Source of the DNA: Halobaculum sp. XH14
GTDB lineage: Archaea; Halobacteriota; Halobacteria; Halobacteriales; Haloferacaceae
NCBI RefSeq assembly: GCF_032116555.1
Contig: NZ_CP134949.1
Location: forward strand, 2,542,001 to 2,606,000
Length of the DNA: 64,000 nt
Direction: 5' to 3'
Shown: in pieces, positions 15,974-23,798 of the stretch
Layout of the letters: the number at the start of each line of letters is the position of its first letter
How positions within the stretch are numbered: the first letter of the stretch is position 1
Notes under the pieces: model-generated
What the model saw: only the letters and a program-made list of their open reading frames with translations
Database searches by the model: none
What the model was told of the DNA's origin: nothing
Program-made: the position numbers and the translations under genes

Positions 15974-17181
15974 GCGACCAGCAGGTGGCCGACGGCGTGG
16001 CGACGGGCCGGACCGGAACCGGATCGCGGCGCGTGCTCGCGGTGGTCGCGGGCGCGAACTTCAGTCAGCTGGGCGTCAGGTTCCTGCTCGGCGCGGTCGT
16101 CCCGTTCGTCCTCGTCGAGTTCGAGACGTCCAAGTCGGTCGTCGGGCTCGCGCTCACCGGGATGTGGGCCGCCTACGCGCTGTTGCAGTTCCCGAGCGGC
16201 GTGCTCGCCGACCGGTTCGGCGAGCGCCCGCTGCTCCTCGCCGGGGTTGGTGGCGCGGCGGGCGGCGCGACGCTGGTGGCGGTCGCGCCCTCGGTCGCGC
16301 TGTTCGGCGTCGCGGCGGTCCTGCTCGGCGCGGGGGCGGGGTTGTTCTTCGCCCCCGCGTCGTCGCTGCTCTCCCGGCTCTTCGAGGCACGGGGCGGCGC
16401 GCTCGGCGCGCTGACGGCCGGCGGCGCGTTCGCCGGCGTCGCGTTCCCGGCGCTCGGCGGGGTCGTCGCCGAGGCGTGGGGCTGGCGGGTCGCCGTCGGG
16501 CTCGGCGCGCTGGTCGCGGTGCCGGTGCTCGGGGCGACGGCGGCGATCGTGCCCGACCTCGACCCGACCAACCCGGGCCGCGAGTTCGCCGCCGCCGTGG
16601 ACCCCGGTCGGCTGGTCGGGCTGCTGACGCGGCCGGGCCTCGCGTACACGACCGTCGTGGCCAGCTGCACCGGCTTCACGTTCCAGGCGGTCTCCTCCTT
16701 CTTCCCGACGTTCCTCGTCGAGTACCGGGGTCTCGACCCCGCGACCGCGGGGCTGGCGTTCGGAGCCGCGTTCGCCCTCTCCTCGCTCGCCCAGCCGCTG
16801 GCCGGCCGGGCGTCGGATCTCGTCTCGCGGGACGCCGCGATCGCGGGGAGCGTCACGCTCGCCGGGCTCGGGATCCTCACGCTCGTCGAGGTTCCCGGGA
16901 CGGGAGGGCTCTTCGTGGGCACCGCGGTACTCGGGGTGGGAATCTCGTGGCCCGGGACGATCCAGGCGCGGGTCATGGACCGGCTCTCGGACGCCGAACG
17001 CGGCTACGGCTTCGGGCTCGTCAGGACGACGTACATGCTGCTGGCCGCGTCCGGGAGCGTCGTGGTCGGCGCGCTCGCGGACGCGGGCGGCTGGCCGCTG
17101 GCCTACGGGACCGTCGTCGGGCTGCTGTCGTGCTGTCTGGCGCTGCTCGGGCTGAACCGGGCGCTTCGGCTCGGGCTGTAG
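15970..17181 (+). CDS. major facilitator superfamily transporter
   Basis: A 403-residue protein with about twelve hydrophobic helices. The MFS loop-2/3 motif appears as GVLADRFGERPLLL, and a related motif in the second half as PLAGRASDLVSRD. A soluble start (SDQQVADGVATGRTGTG) precedes the first helix. It uses a GTG start overlapping the thioesterase stop, fixing both gene boundaries. The substrate is not evident; coupling to a thioesterase suggests an organic acid or acyl product but this is only inference. Confidence 0.88.
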   Translation: MSDQQVADGVATGRTGTGSRRVLAVVAGANFSQLGVRFLLGAVVPFVLVEFETSKSVVGLALTGMWAAYALLQFPSGVLADRFGERPLLLAGVGGAAGGATLVAVAPSVALFGVAAVLLGAGAGLFFAPASSLLSRLFEARGGALGALTAGGAFAGVAFPALGGVVAEAWGWRVAVGLGALVAVPVLGATAAIVPDLDPTNPGREFAAAVDPGRLVGLLTRPGLAYTTVVASCTGFTFQAVSSFFPTFLVEYRGLDPATAGLAFGAAFALSSLAQPLAGRASDLVSRDAAIAGSVTLAGLGILTLVEVPGTGGLFVGTAVLGVGISWPGTIQARVMDRLSDAERGYGFGLVRTTYMLLAASGSVVVGALADAGGWPLAYGTVVGLLSCCLALLGLNRALRLGL

Positions 17182-17219
17182 GGAGTCCGGCGTCGGGACG
17201 GCCCGAACGGGACCCGACG

Positions 17220-17738
17220 CTACCCGTCCGAGAACGGCGCTTCCATCGCGCCAACGTCCAGAACGACCTCGTCCGCGGTCTCCGCGACCGCCTCGACCGC
17301 GCCGACGACCACGAGCTTCGAGACGGGGGTCGGCCCGACGACGACCGGATCGCCGACCGCGAGCCCGTCGACGGCCTCCTGGAAGTGGATCCGCGCCCGG
17401 CAGCGGTCCGGCTCCCCGACGTCGATCAGGTCGATCGTGTCGACGGTCGCGCTGACGCGGTCGTGTTCGTGCGCGAGGACGAGCCGTTCGGGCTCCTCGA
17501 GGTCCTGATAGCTCAGGACGTCGTAGGCGGCCGCGGTCGGCTTGTAGCCGCCTTTCGGCCCGGGAATCCCCTCGATCAGCCCCAGCGCCTTCAGGCTCCG
17601 GAACTCGTTGCGGGTGCTCCCCGCGGTCCGGTCGAGGGCGTCCGCGATGATCTCCCCCTTCACGGGCGCGCTCTCGTACTCCTCGAGCAGCGTCGCGAGT
17701 ATCCGTCGCTGCGTCGCGCTCAGCTCCACCTGGCTCAT
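17220..17738 (-). CDS. winged-helix transcription regulator (Rrf2/MarR-like) with C-terminal domain
   Basis: A 172-residue protein starting MSQVELSATQRRILATLLEE. Residues 6-62 form a winged helix-turn-helix (VKGEIIADALDRTAGSTRNE, FRSLKALGLIEGIPGPKGGY), the wording typical of haloarchaeal Rrf2-family annotations; the rest is a beta-rich region (RCRARIHFQEAVDGLAVGDP) perhaps for ligand binding. A minus-strand cctataaatg at 17759-17768 sits at leaderless distance. Its ATG also overlaps the stop of a 45-residue ORF that follows the NadE-like gene, so it could be read both alone and as the end of that cluster. Confidence 0.82.
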   Translation of the reverse strand: MSQVELSATQRRILATLLEEYESAPVKGEIIADALDRTAGSTRNEFRSLKALGLIEGIPGPKGGYKPTAAAYDVLSYQDLEEPERLVLAHEHDRVSATVDTIDLIDVGEPDRCRARIHFQEAVDGLAVGDPVVVGPTPVSKLVVVGAVEAVAETADEVVLDVGAMEAPFSDG

Positions 17739-17872
17739 GCCGGGAATCGTCGGTGTCCACATTTATAGGTGTGGGAGGAGGACGGTTCTGTCCCCGACCG
17801 TGACGATTTCGACCGAACGTCGTCAAAGACGCGAAGATAGTCGTCGTTCGTGAACGTCGAGCGAGTAGTCAT
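17735..17872 (-). CDS. possible 45-residue ORF bridging the NadE-like and winged-helix genes
   Basis: MTTRSTFTNDDYLRVFDDVR starts an ORF that overlaps the upstream NadE-like stop by ATGA and the downstream regulator start by ATGA. The first 20 residues look like the start of a small haloarchaeal HTH protein; the second half (SSRSGTEPSSSHTYKCGHRR) looks degraded and covers the regulator's TATA box. It may be a truncated gene or a coupling ORF. Confidence 0.35.
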   Translation of the reverse strand: MTTRSTFTNDDYLRVFDDVRSKSSRSGTEPSSSHTYKCGHRRFPA

Positions 17873-18732
17873 CCGGAAGTCGCCTCGTTTCGGTCGGGAC
17901 GTGCGGGACGACGCCGCTTGTGGCGGGTGCCCGCGTGCCGGCCGGCGAGGTGTTCGACCAGTTCCGCGTCGACGCCGAGCGCGTCCGCGGTGCCCTCGAC
18001 GGTCCGACCGTCCTCGATCGCCAGCGCGAGGACGCGATCGACCGTCTCGGCGGGGACGTCCCGGGTCGGTTCGTCCGCGAACCCGCCCCACCGATCCGGT
18101 CCCGCGGATGGTTCGATCACGAACTCGGGCACGTCGAGGTGGGCCGCGAGCGCCCGAACCTCCGTCTCGAACAGGTGGCCGAGCGGGAGCAGGTCGGCCG
18201 CGCCGTCGCCGTGTTTCGTCCAGTCGCCGAGCAGCCGGTCGGTACGCGTCGTCGACCCGACGACGAGTCGGCGGGTCGCGTTCGCCAGGAAGTACGCGCA
18301 GGTCATCCGGAGCCGGGCGACCACGTTCATCGTCGTGACCGTGTCCGCGGCGGGGGCCAGTTCGCCGCCGACGGTCTCCCGGAAGCCGGCGAGGAGCCTG
18401 TGGAGCTGAACCCGCGTCGCGTCGACGCCGAGCAGGTCGGCGACCGCCTCGGCGTCCCGGGCGTTCGCCTCGCTGCCGAGGGTGCAGGGCAACACCAGCC
18501 CGTGGACGTCGTCGGCTCCGAGCGCGTCGACCGCGACGGCGGCGGTCACCGTCGAGTCCACGTCGCCGCGGAGCCGGACCACGACGCCGTTCGCGCCGCT
18601 CTCGTCCACGACGCTCCGCACGAACGAGGTCGCTCGCTCGTGTGTCGACGCCAGCCGTTCCGGGTCCGTTCGCAGCGCCCGCCGTGGCTCGCTCCGGCCG
18701 GCGTCGGCCCCGCTCGTCTCGGTGCCCGTCAC
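17869..18732 (-). CDS. NAD synthetase-like protein with altered PP-loop
   Basis: A 287-residue protein of the NH3-dependent NadE family, which amidates deamido-NAD using ATP. The overall order is conserved: PP-loop region (residues 50-60), DAEAVADLLGV, GSTTRTDRLLGDWTKHGDGA and ADLLPLGHLFETEVRALAAH. However the ATP-gripping SGGxDS motif reads RGDVDS (residues 55-60); Ser to Arg and Gly to Asp could each arise by one base change. The usual Asn-x-Ser-Glu after the GT motif is also changed (TRTD). It is probably a divergent or catalytically changed paralogue. The GTG start at 18732 overlaps the upstream zinc-finger gene (GTGA). Confidence 0.78.
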   Translation of the reverse strand: MTGTETSGADAGRSEPRRALRTDPERLASTHERATSFVRSVVDESGANGVVVRLRGDVDSTVTAAVAVDALGADDVHGLVLPCTLGSEANARDAEAVADLLGVDATRVQLHRLLAGFRETVGGELAPAADTVTTMNVVARLRMTCAYFLANATRRLVVGSTTRTDRLLGDWTKHGDGAADLLPLGHLFETEVRALAAHLDVPEFVIEPSAGPDRWGGFADEPTRDVPAETVDRVLALAIEDGRTVEGTADALGVDAELVEHLAGRHAGTRHKRRRPARPDRNEATSG

Positions 18733-18905
18733 CCGCTCCAGTCTCCCTGAATGTCGTCGCCGATCCGATCCCGCCAGACCCCGAAGCGGGACTCGCAGTC
18801 GGGCGTCTCGTCGATGTGGTCGACGAACCCCGCCCCCGGCGACGGCAGCTGTTCGCCACAGAACGGGCAGCTGTTCGGGTCGGTCCACGTCTCGGTCGCT
18901 GACAT
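18729..18905 (-). CDS. small zinc-finger protein (58 aa, DUF7501-like)
   Basis: A 58-residue protein: an N-terminal CPFCGEQLPSPGAGFVDHID places two cysteines and a histidine, with a further cysteine in TPDCESRF, together a likely C2HC zinc site; the tail is RFGVWRDRIGDDIQGDWSG. A minus-strand gtttaatg about 27 bases upstream fits a leaderless start at 18905. Its TGA overlaps the GTG of the NadE-like gene, so it is probably the first cistron of that operon. Confidence 0.75.
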   Translation of the reverse strand: MSATETWTDPNSCPFCGEQLPSPGAGFVDHIDETPDCESRFGVWRDRIGDDIQGDWSG

Positions 18906-19140
18906 GGGAGACGATGGCGTCCGAGACGCATTAAACGTTGCCGGAGAACAACACAAACGGACTAATATTCCTTTTATCCATATCCGAACGTCACGCCGGT
19001 TCGCGTAATAACGAAGGAACACCCATTATTTATCGCTCAGGTGGACGGGCGGACAAGCCGGGTCGACACACCGGCCGACGAACTGGACGCCCGTCCGGAG
19101 CCGTCGGGAGGACCCGGGGTGAACCGGCGTGACGCGACGG

Positions 19141-19977
19141 TCACTCGGGCGGGCCGTCCCACTCCTCGCCCGCGTCGCGGGGGTCGTAGCCCACGGTCTC
19201 GCGGGCGTACGCCAGGTCGTCGAGCCAGCGGCGCTCGTTCGCGCTCACCCCGTAGAAGTGGTCCCACTCGACCGACTCGTCCTGCAGACAGCAGTCGACC
19301 ATGTGGGCCACGTCGCGGCGGGACTGCCAGAGCCCCTTCAGGCGGGCGACCTGCTCGTCGTACGCCTCGCTGCCCCGCTCCCAGTCGCCCCGGTCGACGC
19401 CCCGTTCGGCGTCGCCGTACGGGTGGTCGTACTCGGGCGGCTTCACGGAGCCGAGCCGGAGCCCGTAGAACCTGATCCCGTGCGCTTGGGCGGCCAGCCT
19501 GCCCAGGTCCTCGCCGTAGCTCTTCGTCAGCCCGTAGCGGGAGTCGGGTCGGTGCGGTTCGTCGTGGCCGGCCAGCACCTCGCCGTCGTGATAGACGTCG
19601 GGGGCGTTCCGGACCTCGACCATCCCGACGGCGTGATTCGAGGAGGCGAACACGAGCGAGTCGAGGTCGGCGTCGACGGCGGTCTCGGTGACGTTGTGGA
19701 GCGCCTCGAGGTTGTCCGCGAGCGGCTCGGACCAGCCGAGTTCGCGTGACCACGCCCCGCCGGTGCCCGGAACCAGCGCGAGGTGGACCACGGCGTCCTT
19801 GCCCTCGAAGTGCGGGCGAACCTCGTCGTACTCGCGCACGTCGGCGACGACGGTCTCGCCGGGACCGTCGCCGGGTTCGACGTCGAGCAGCGTGAACTCG
19901 TAGCGCGCGTCGTCGCCGAGGTAGTCGGTGATGGCGGTGCCGACGACGCCGTGCGCGCCGGTGATGAGGACGTCCAT
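19141..19977 (-). CDS. NAD-dependent extended SDR (epimerase/Azf-like dehydrogenase)
   Basis: A 278-residue extended short-chain dehydrogenase. The Rossmann glycine motif is VLITGAHGVVGTAI at the very N-terminus; DAVVHLALVPG, LVFASSNHAVGMVE and the catalytic SRYGLTKSYGE (Tyr-x-x-x-Lys) follow. The sequence order resembles the haloarchaeal NAD-dependent glucose-6-phosphate dehydrogenase (Azf) and uronate-dehydrogenase group (SSNHAVG is shared), but identity looks moderate and it carries an extra acidic/charged segment near residues 190-215. Substrate is therefore uncertain. It is transcribed alone. Confidence 0.82.
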   Translation of the reverse strand: MDVLITGAHGVVGTAITDYLGDDARYEFTLLDVEPGDGPGETVVADVREYDEVRPHFEGKDAVVHLALVPGTGGAWSRELGWSEPLADNLEALHNVTETAVDADLDSLVFASSNHAVGMVEVRNAPDVYHDGEVLAGHDEPHRPDSRYGLTKSYGEDLGRLAAQAHGIRFYGLRLGSVKPPEYDHPYGDAERGVDRGDWERGSEAYDEQVARLKGLWQSRRDVAHMVDCCLQDESVEWDHFYGVSANERRWLDDLAYARETVGYDPRDAGEEWDGPPE

Positions 19978-20343
19978 AGGGGGTTCTGGACTCGGACGGG
20001 GTTAGTCTCTCGGGGGTGGAAGAGCTCCGAACCGGTGCCGTTCAGATCTACGATGGGGAGCAGCGCTGGGTTCGAAAGCCACCTGGCGATCGGTTCGAGG
20101 GTTGGTTCGGTCGTAATGACGATTGCCTCGAAAGCCCCCGGCTGGCTACGCTCTCGTGAACGGCACGGACCGACAAGCACCGCAAGGGGCGACCGAAGTG
20201 AGCGACGAGGAGCACGGCGGCCGCACCGAGTCGAGCGCCGCGGGGCTTGCGCGGTCGTCACCACGAAACGGTCCTGACGGCCGTCAACCCGGCAAACCGC
20301 GAACCAACCGCAGATCCAAACTCGCCTCCGTCAACCCACACGA
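19978..20343. other. 366-base intergenic region with a repeat-element end
   Basis: No gene seen. The region holds CCTCGAAAGCCCCCG at 20126-20140, which matches (inverted) the right end of the intergenic element described at 48917-49046, followed by gaagtgagcgacgaggagc-like sequence typical of the inside of such elements. A TTCGAAAGCC also occurs near 20069. No matching left end was found, so this looks like a remnant. Confidence 0.5.
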
Positions 20344-20799
20344 CTACTCGCGCTCGTACTCCTTCTTGAACCCGCGGAACTCCGTCCGGTGGGCCTCCTC
20401 GTCGGCGAGCACCGTCACGCCGAGGTCCTCGGTCACCGGGTCGTCCGCCTCCCTGGCGGCCTCGATGAGCGACTTGTACGTCGAGATGGCGTCCTCCTCG
20501 GCGTCGAGCACGCCGTTGATGACCGCGAGCACGTCCGTCGTGTCCGCGGGCGGCTGGAGGCTGTGCTGGTTGGCCGTGAACTCCGCCGACCCGGGGGGGC
20601 GCGCGTCGAGCTGTTTGAGACGCTGACCGATCCGTTCGGCGTGCCCGAGCTCCTCCTGGACGTCGGCCTTGAGGCTCTCCTTGATCTCCTCGGCGCTCAC
20701 GCCCTCGAGGACGATGGCGTTCGCCTGGTAGTTCATCACCGTCTCCATCTCGTCGCCGTACGCCTTCCGGAGCAGTTCGATGACGCGGTCGCTGGACAT
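20344..20799 (-). CDS. ferritin-like (rubrerythrin/bacterioferritin-type) protein
   Basis: A 151-residue four-helix protein. Potential di-iron ligands sit in the helices: YGDEMETVMNYQAN, VQEELGHAERIGQ (ExxH), LDAEEDAISTYKSLIEAA and LADEEAHRTEF (ExxH). The spacing fits the ferritin-like superfamily; whether it stores iron, acts as a peroxidase or is a Dps-like protector cannot be told. No cysteine-type rubredoxin tail is present. Gene length is typical of the short archaeal members and it appears to be monocistronic. Confidence 0.82.
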   Translation of the reverse strand: MSSDRVIELLRKAYGDEMETVMNYQANAIVLEGVSAEEIKESLKADVQEELGHAERIGQRLKQLDARPPGSAEFTANQHSLQPPADTTDVLAVINGVLDAEEDAISTYKSLIEAAREADDPVTEDLGVTVLADEEAHRTEFRGFKKEYERE

Positions 20800-20889
20800 G
20801 ACGGTTCGACGTTCGGCCGCGAAGGGGAAATAGCTACTCGCCGCGTGCGCCGGGGTGGCCCGTCCGCGACTCGGCGGAGCGCCCGCGAC

Positions 20890-21411
20890 TCAGCGGACCG
20901 TCCGCGAGCAGGTGCCACAGAGGTTCTCCTCCTTCACGTCGACCTCGCGCACCGTCGGGGAGAAGCTCATCACGCACTTGTTGTTGTCACAGTGTTCCAG
21001 CCCGAGCGTGTGGCCGATCTCGTGGACGATCTCCTTGCGGACGCGGTCCGAGAACACCTCGCCGGAGGGCTTCGAGGAGATGCCGCCGTCCGAGGAGGTC
21101 TGCAGTCGGTAGGTGGAGATGACCGAGCCGTTGCCGTTGAGGTAGGCGAGCCCGAACACGTAGTTGCGCCGCCGGTAGTAGAGGTCCTCCGAGGTGATGC
21201 CGATGTTCTTCTCGCCCTCGCCGACCCGGGAGACGAGCTCGATGAACTGCTCGGCCCGGTACTGGCTCCGGCTGCGGTCGTACGCGCCCTCGGGGATGGT
21301 CTGCTCGTCGTGTACGGACACCTCGCAGTCGTACACGGAACGGAGCGCCGCCGACGCCTCCCGCTTTTCCTCGGCGGAGACGTCCCCCACGGGCACGATG
21401 TCGACGAGCAT
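20890..21411 (-). CDS. amzA: archaemetzincin zinc metalloprotease
   Basis: A 173-residue archaemetzincin. The signature EIVHEIGHTLGLEHC supplies the three zinc-binding histidines (His130, His134, His140) and Glu131, followed by a four-cysteine set (Cys141, Cys146, Cys165, Cys168) that binds a second zinc; the Met-turn methionine is in KCVMSFSP. I chose MLVDIVPVGDV (21411) rather than an ATG at 21438, because the former is the common archaeal N-terminus and a TATA-like cttatg lies 25-30 bases upstream of it. It is divergent from the UPF0146 gene. Physiological substrates of archaeal members are unknown. Confidence 0.9.
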   Translation of the reverse strand: MLVDIVPVGDVSAEEKREASAALRSVYDCEVSVHDEQTIPEGAYDRSRSQYRAEQFIELVSRVGEGEKNIGITSEDLYYRRRNYVFGLAYLNGNGSVISTYRLQTSSDGGISSKPSGEVFSDRVRKEIVHEIGHTLGLEHCDNNKCVMSFSPTVREVDVKEENLCGTCSRTVR

Positions 21412-21417
21412 GAACTG

Positions 21418-21441
21418 GTTTATGCGTGGCCCCTCCATAAG
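21418..21441. promoter_or_regulatory. overlapping divergent TATA-like boxes
   Basis: tttatg at about 21420-21425 fits a plus-strand leaderless promoter for the GTG at 21452, and cttatg on the minus strand at about 21436-21441 fits the archaemetzincin ATG at 21411. The two promoters overlap within 24 bases, so the genes may exclude each other's transcription. Confidence 0.45.
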
Positions 21442-21451
21442 TTTCCCGCCC

Positions 21452-21880
21452 GTGTCCGAGAGTCGCCGTCACGCCGTCGCCGAGTTCCTCGCCCGGTACG
21501 CGACGCTCTGTGAGGTCGGCGTCGGCCGCCGCCCGGAGGTCGCCGCCGACCTCGCCGAGCGCGGCCGAACGGTCACGGCGACCGACGTCGAGGAGCGGCC
21601 GGCCCCCGACGGCGTCCGGTTCGTCCGCGACGACGTGGTCGACGCCGCCGACCGCGCGGACCCCGGCGACCACTACCGCGCCGACGCGGTGTACGCGCTG
21701 AACCTCCCGCCGGAACTCCACCGGCCGATCCTCGCGGTCGCCCGCACGGTCGACGCCGATTGCCTGTTCACGACGCTCGGCGGCGACCCACCGACCGTCG
21801 ACGCCAGGCCGGTGACGCTCGCGGGGGGCGAGACGCTGTACGTCGCCCGCGAGCGCCACGGAGCGGCCGACCACGAGTGA
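21452..21880 (+). CDS. UPF0146 family protein
   Basis: A 142-residue protein with a GTG start (SESRRHAVAEFLARYATLCE). A Rossmann-like beginning, CEVGVGRRPEVAADLAERGR, then TATDVEERPAPDGVRFVRDD and ADAVYALNLPPELHRPI, is the UPF0146 pattern and resembles a reduced methyltransferase-like fold. The end (TTLGGDPPTVDARPV, ETLYVARER) is also typical. Function unknown. The GTG at 21452 sits about 28 bases downstream of a TATA-like box. Confidence 0.8.
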   Translation: MSESRRHAVAEFLARYATLCEVGVGRRPEVAADLAERGRTVTATDVEERPAPDGVRFVRDDVVDAADRADPGDHYRADAVYALNLPPELHRPILAVARTVDADCLFTTLGGDPPTVDARPVTLAGGETLYVARERHGAADHE

Positions 21881-21958
21881 CGATCCACCCGCCGAAGGGC
21901 AGCCGGCTACCGGACCCGAGTCGCAACGCACATACGCCGCGGCCGCGCCCCTTCCCCC

Positions 21959-22825
21959 ATGCGAGTTGACGCGGTCGTGCTCGACGTGGACGGCGTGCTC
22001 GTCGACGTCGCCGACTCCTACCGCCGGGCGGTCGTCGAGTCCGTCGAACGGCTCCACGGCGACACGCTGCCGAAGGCGGACCTCCAGGCGTTCAAGGACG
22101 CCGGCGGGTTCAACAACGACTGGCTGCTGTCGGACGCGGTCGCGCTGTACGTCCTCGCCCGCGAGCGGGGGCTGGCGGCCGACGTGGCCGAGTTCACCGA
22201 CCGGATCGCCGAGCGCGGCGGCGGGCTGGCGGGGGCGCGAGCCGTCGTCCGAAACGCGCTCGGCGACGAGGCGGCCGACGCGGTGGAGGCCGACCGGGAC
22301 CACGACCGACTGCGCGAGACGTTCCAGGCGCTCTACCTCGGCGGTGACCTGTACCGCGACATCGAGGGCGGCGAGCCGCCGTTCGAGGCGCGCGGGTTCA
22401 TCCACGACGAGCCGGTCATCCTGACGCCCGAAACCCTCGGCGCGCTCCGCGACGGGTACGACCTCGGCGTCGTCACCGGCCGGCCGCGGGACGAGGCCGA
22501 CATCGCGCTGGAGCGCGCCGGGGTGGCCCTCCCCGAGGAGCACCGGTTCACGATGGACGACTGGGATGAGGGGAAGCCCCACCCGCGAGCGCTCGTCACG
22601 CTCGCCGAACGGCTCGGGGCCGACCGGATCGCGTTCGTCGGCGACACGCTCGACGACGTGCGGACGGCCGTCAACGCCGCCGCGGCCGACGACGAGCGCG
22701 CCTACTTCGGCATCGGCGTCCTGACCGGCGGATTGACGGGCGAGGAGGGGCGGGCGAAGTACGCCGACGCGGGCGCGACCGCCGTCGTCGGGAGCGTGAA
22801 CGACCTGCCGGGGCTGCTGGAGTGA
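21959..22825 (+). CDS. HAD-superfamily hydrolase (TIGR01548-like)
   Basis: A 288-residue HAD hydrolase. Motif I is [17 protein letters not shown] (nucleophile and acid aspartates at residues about 9 and 11), motif II falls in [13 protein letters not shown], and motif IV in [15 protein letters not shown] cap domain rich in acidic residues occupies residues 20-150. The [20 protein letters not shown] wording matches the haloarchaeal subfamily annotated TIGR01548. Likely a phosphatase on a small metabolite; substrate unknown. A small membrane gene follows after one base. Confidence 0.85.
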   Translation: MRVDAVVLDVDGVLVDVADSYRRAVVESVERLHGDTLPKADLQAFKDAGGFNNDWLLSDAVALYVLARERGLAADVAEFTDRIAERGGGLAGARAVVRNALGDEAADAVEADRDHDRLRETFQALYLGGDLYRDIEGGEPPFEARGFIHDEPVILTPETLGALRDGYDLGVVTGRPRDEADIALERAGVALPEEHRFTMDDWDEGKPHPRALVTLAERLGADRIAFVGDTLDDVRTAVNAAAADDERAYFGIGVLTGGLTGEEGRAKYADAGATAVVGSVNDLPGLLE

Positions 22826-22826
22826 G

Positions 22827-23024
22827 ATGCGCCGAACGCGACTGCTGCAGTTCCTGACGTACGTCGCGCTGCTGGACGTGCTTGCGCTCGCGCTCGCAGC
22901 GCGGTTCGCACCGCCCGACCCGTTCACGCAACTCGTCGCGCTCGGTCCGATGCTGCTCGTCGCGCCCGTGCTCGCCTACTGGTTCGTGTACGTCCGCGGG
23001 CGGACCGAACCCGAGCGGGACTGA
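22827..23024 (+). CDS. small two-helix membrane protein (65 aa)
   Basis: A 65-residue protein: basic start MRRTRLLQFLTYV, helix 1 ALLDVLALALAARF, helix 2 LVALGPMLLVAPVLAYWFVY, then a charged tail RGRTEPERD. The ATG begins one base after the HAD hydrolase stop, so it is probably co-transcribed with it. No family can be named. Confidence 0.7.
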   Translation: MRRTRLLQFLTYVALLDVLALALAARFAPPDPFTQLVALGPMLLVAPVLAYWFVYVRGRTEPERD

Positions 23025-23068
23025 TCGAAGCCGTCCGAGCGAGATCGACCGAAGCGGTCGGACCGTTT

Positions 23069-23581
23069 TCACGCCGCGTCGCGCCCGTCTTCGTCCGGCG
23101 CCTGCTCGTCCAGCGGGAGCAGCCGCGTGCGCCCGCCGGGATCGAAGACGGTCGGCTCCGCGCCGGCCTCGCGTGCCAGTCCGCGGAGCGCCCGAGCGAG
23201 TGCGACCGCCTCCGCGCGCTCGTCGTCCGACCGGAACGCGAGCCTGATCTCGTCCGGCCGGTTCGCGACCCTGAGGTGCAACGAGAAGCCCGTCGGCCGG
23301 ACGAACGGCGCGAGGCCCTCGATGTCCGCGTAGCGAACCCGAACCGTCTCGGGGTCGTGGGTCGCCTCGGTCCGGGAGACTGCGTGCGGGTCGTACAGAC
23401 CCAGCGACTCGGGAAGGTGCCCGAACAGCCCGTTGACCGCGCCGCCGGCGAACCGCGCGAGCCGGCCGTGCCGGGAGTGAGCGAGCAGGACGTCGTCGTC
23501 GCCGAGGAAGACTCTGCCCGGACGAGCGCTCTCGTCGGGAGTCGGGCGGAGGATGACGTCGAAGGCGTCGGGACCGTCCAT
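23069..23581 (-). CDS. hypothetical protein (170 aa)
   Basis: A 170-residue acidic soluble protein beginning MDGPDAFDVILRPTPDESAR. It has an N-terminal beta region (GRVFLGDDDVLLAHSRHGRL), a possible short membrane-proximal loop (GGAVNGLFGHLPESLGLYDP), and a second region resembling a PH-like or bacterial-PH-type strand pattern (VRVRYADIEGLAPFVRPTGF, SLHLRVANRPDEIRLAF). It ends in an Asp/Glu-rich tail. No confident family. It is divergent from the F420 reductase gene. Confidence 0.65.
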   Translation of the reverse strand: MDGPDAFDVILRPTPDESARPGRVFLGDDDVLLAHSRHGRLARFAGGAVNGLFGHLPESLGLYDPHAVSRTEATHDPETVRVRYADIEGLAPFVRPTGFSLHLRVANRPDEIRLAFRSDDERAEAVALARALRGLAREAGAEPTVFDPGGRTRLLPLDEQAPDEDGRDAA

Positions 23582-23798
23582 GGATCGGCGTGTTCCGCCG
23601 GTCGTATCAACGTGTCGTCGCGAGCGCGAGCGCGGCGGCGGTCATCGCGCCGGTCGACCGCGAGCGGCTCGACGACGGCGAGCGGTCCGCTGGCAGCTCT
23701 CCCGACGACGACGAGCGGCCCGCCGACGGCCCGGACCGATACCGACAGCGCTGTCCGGTCACGCAACGCTTACCGCCGGCCCCCACGCAGACCCGGGC

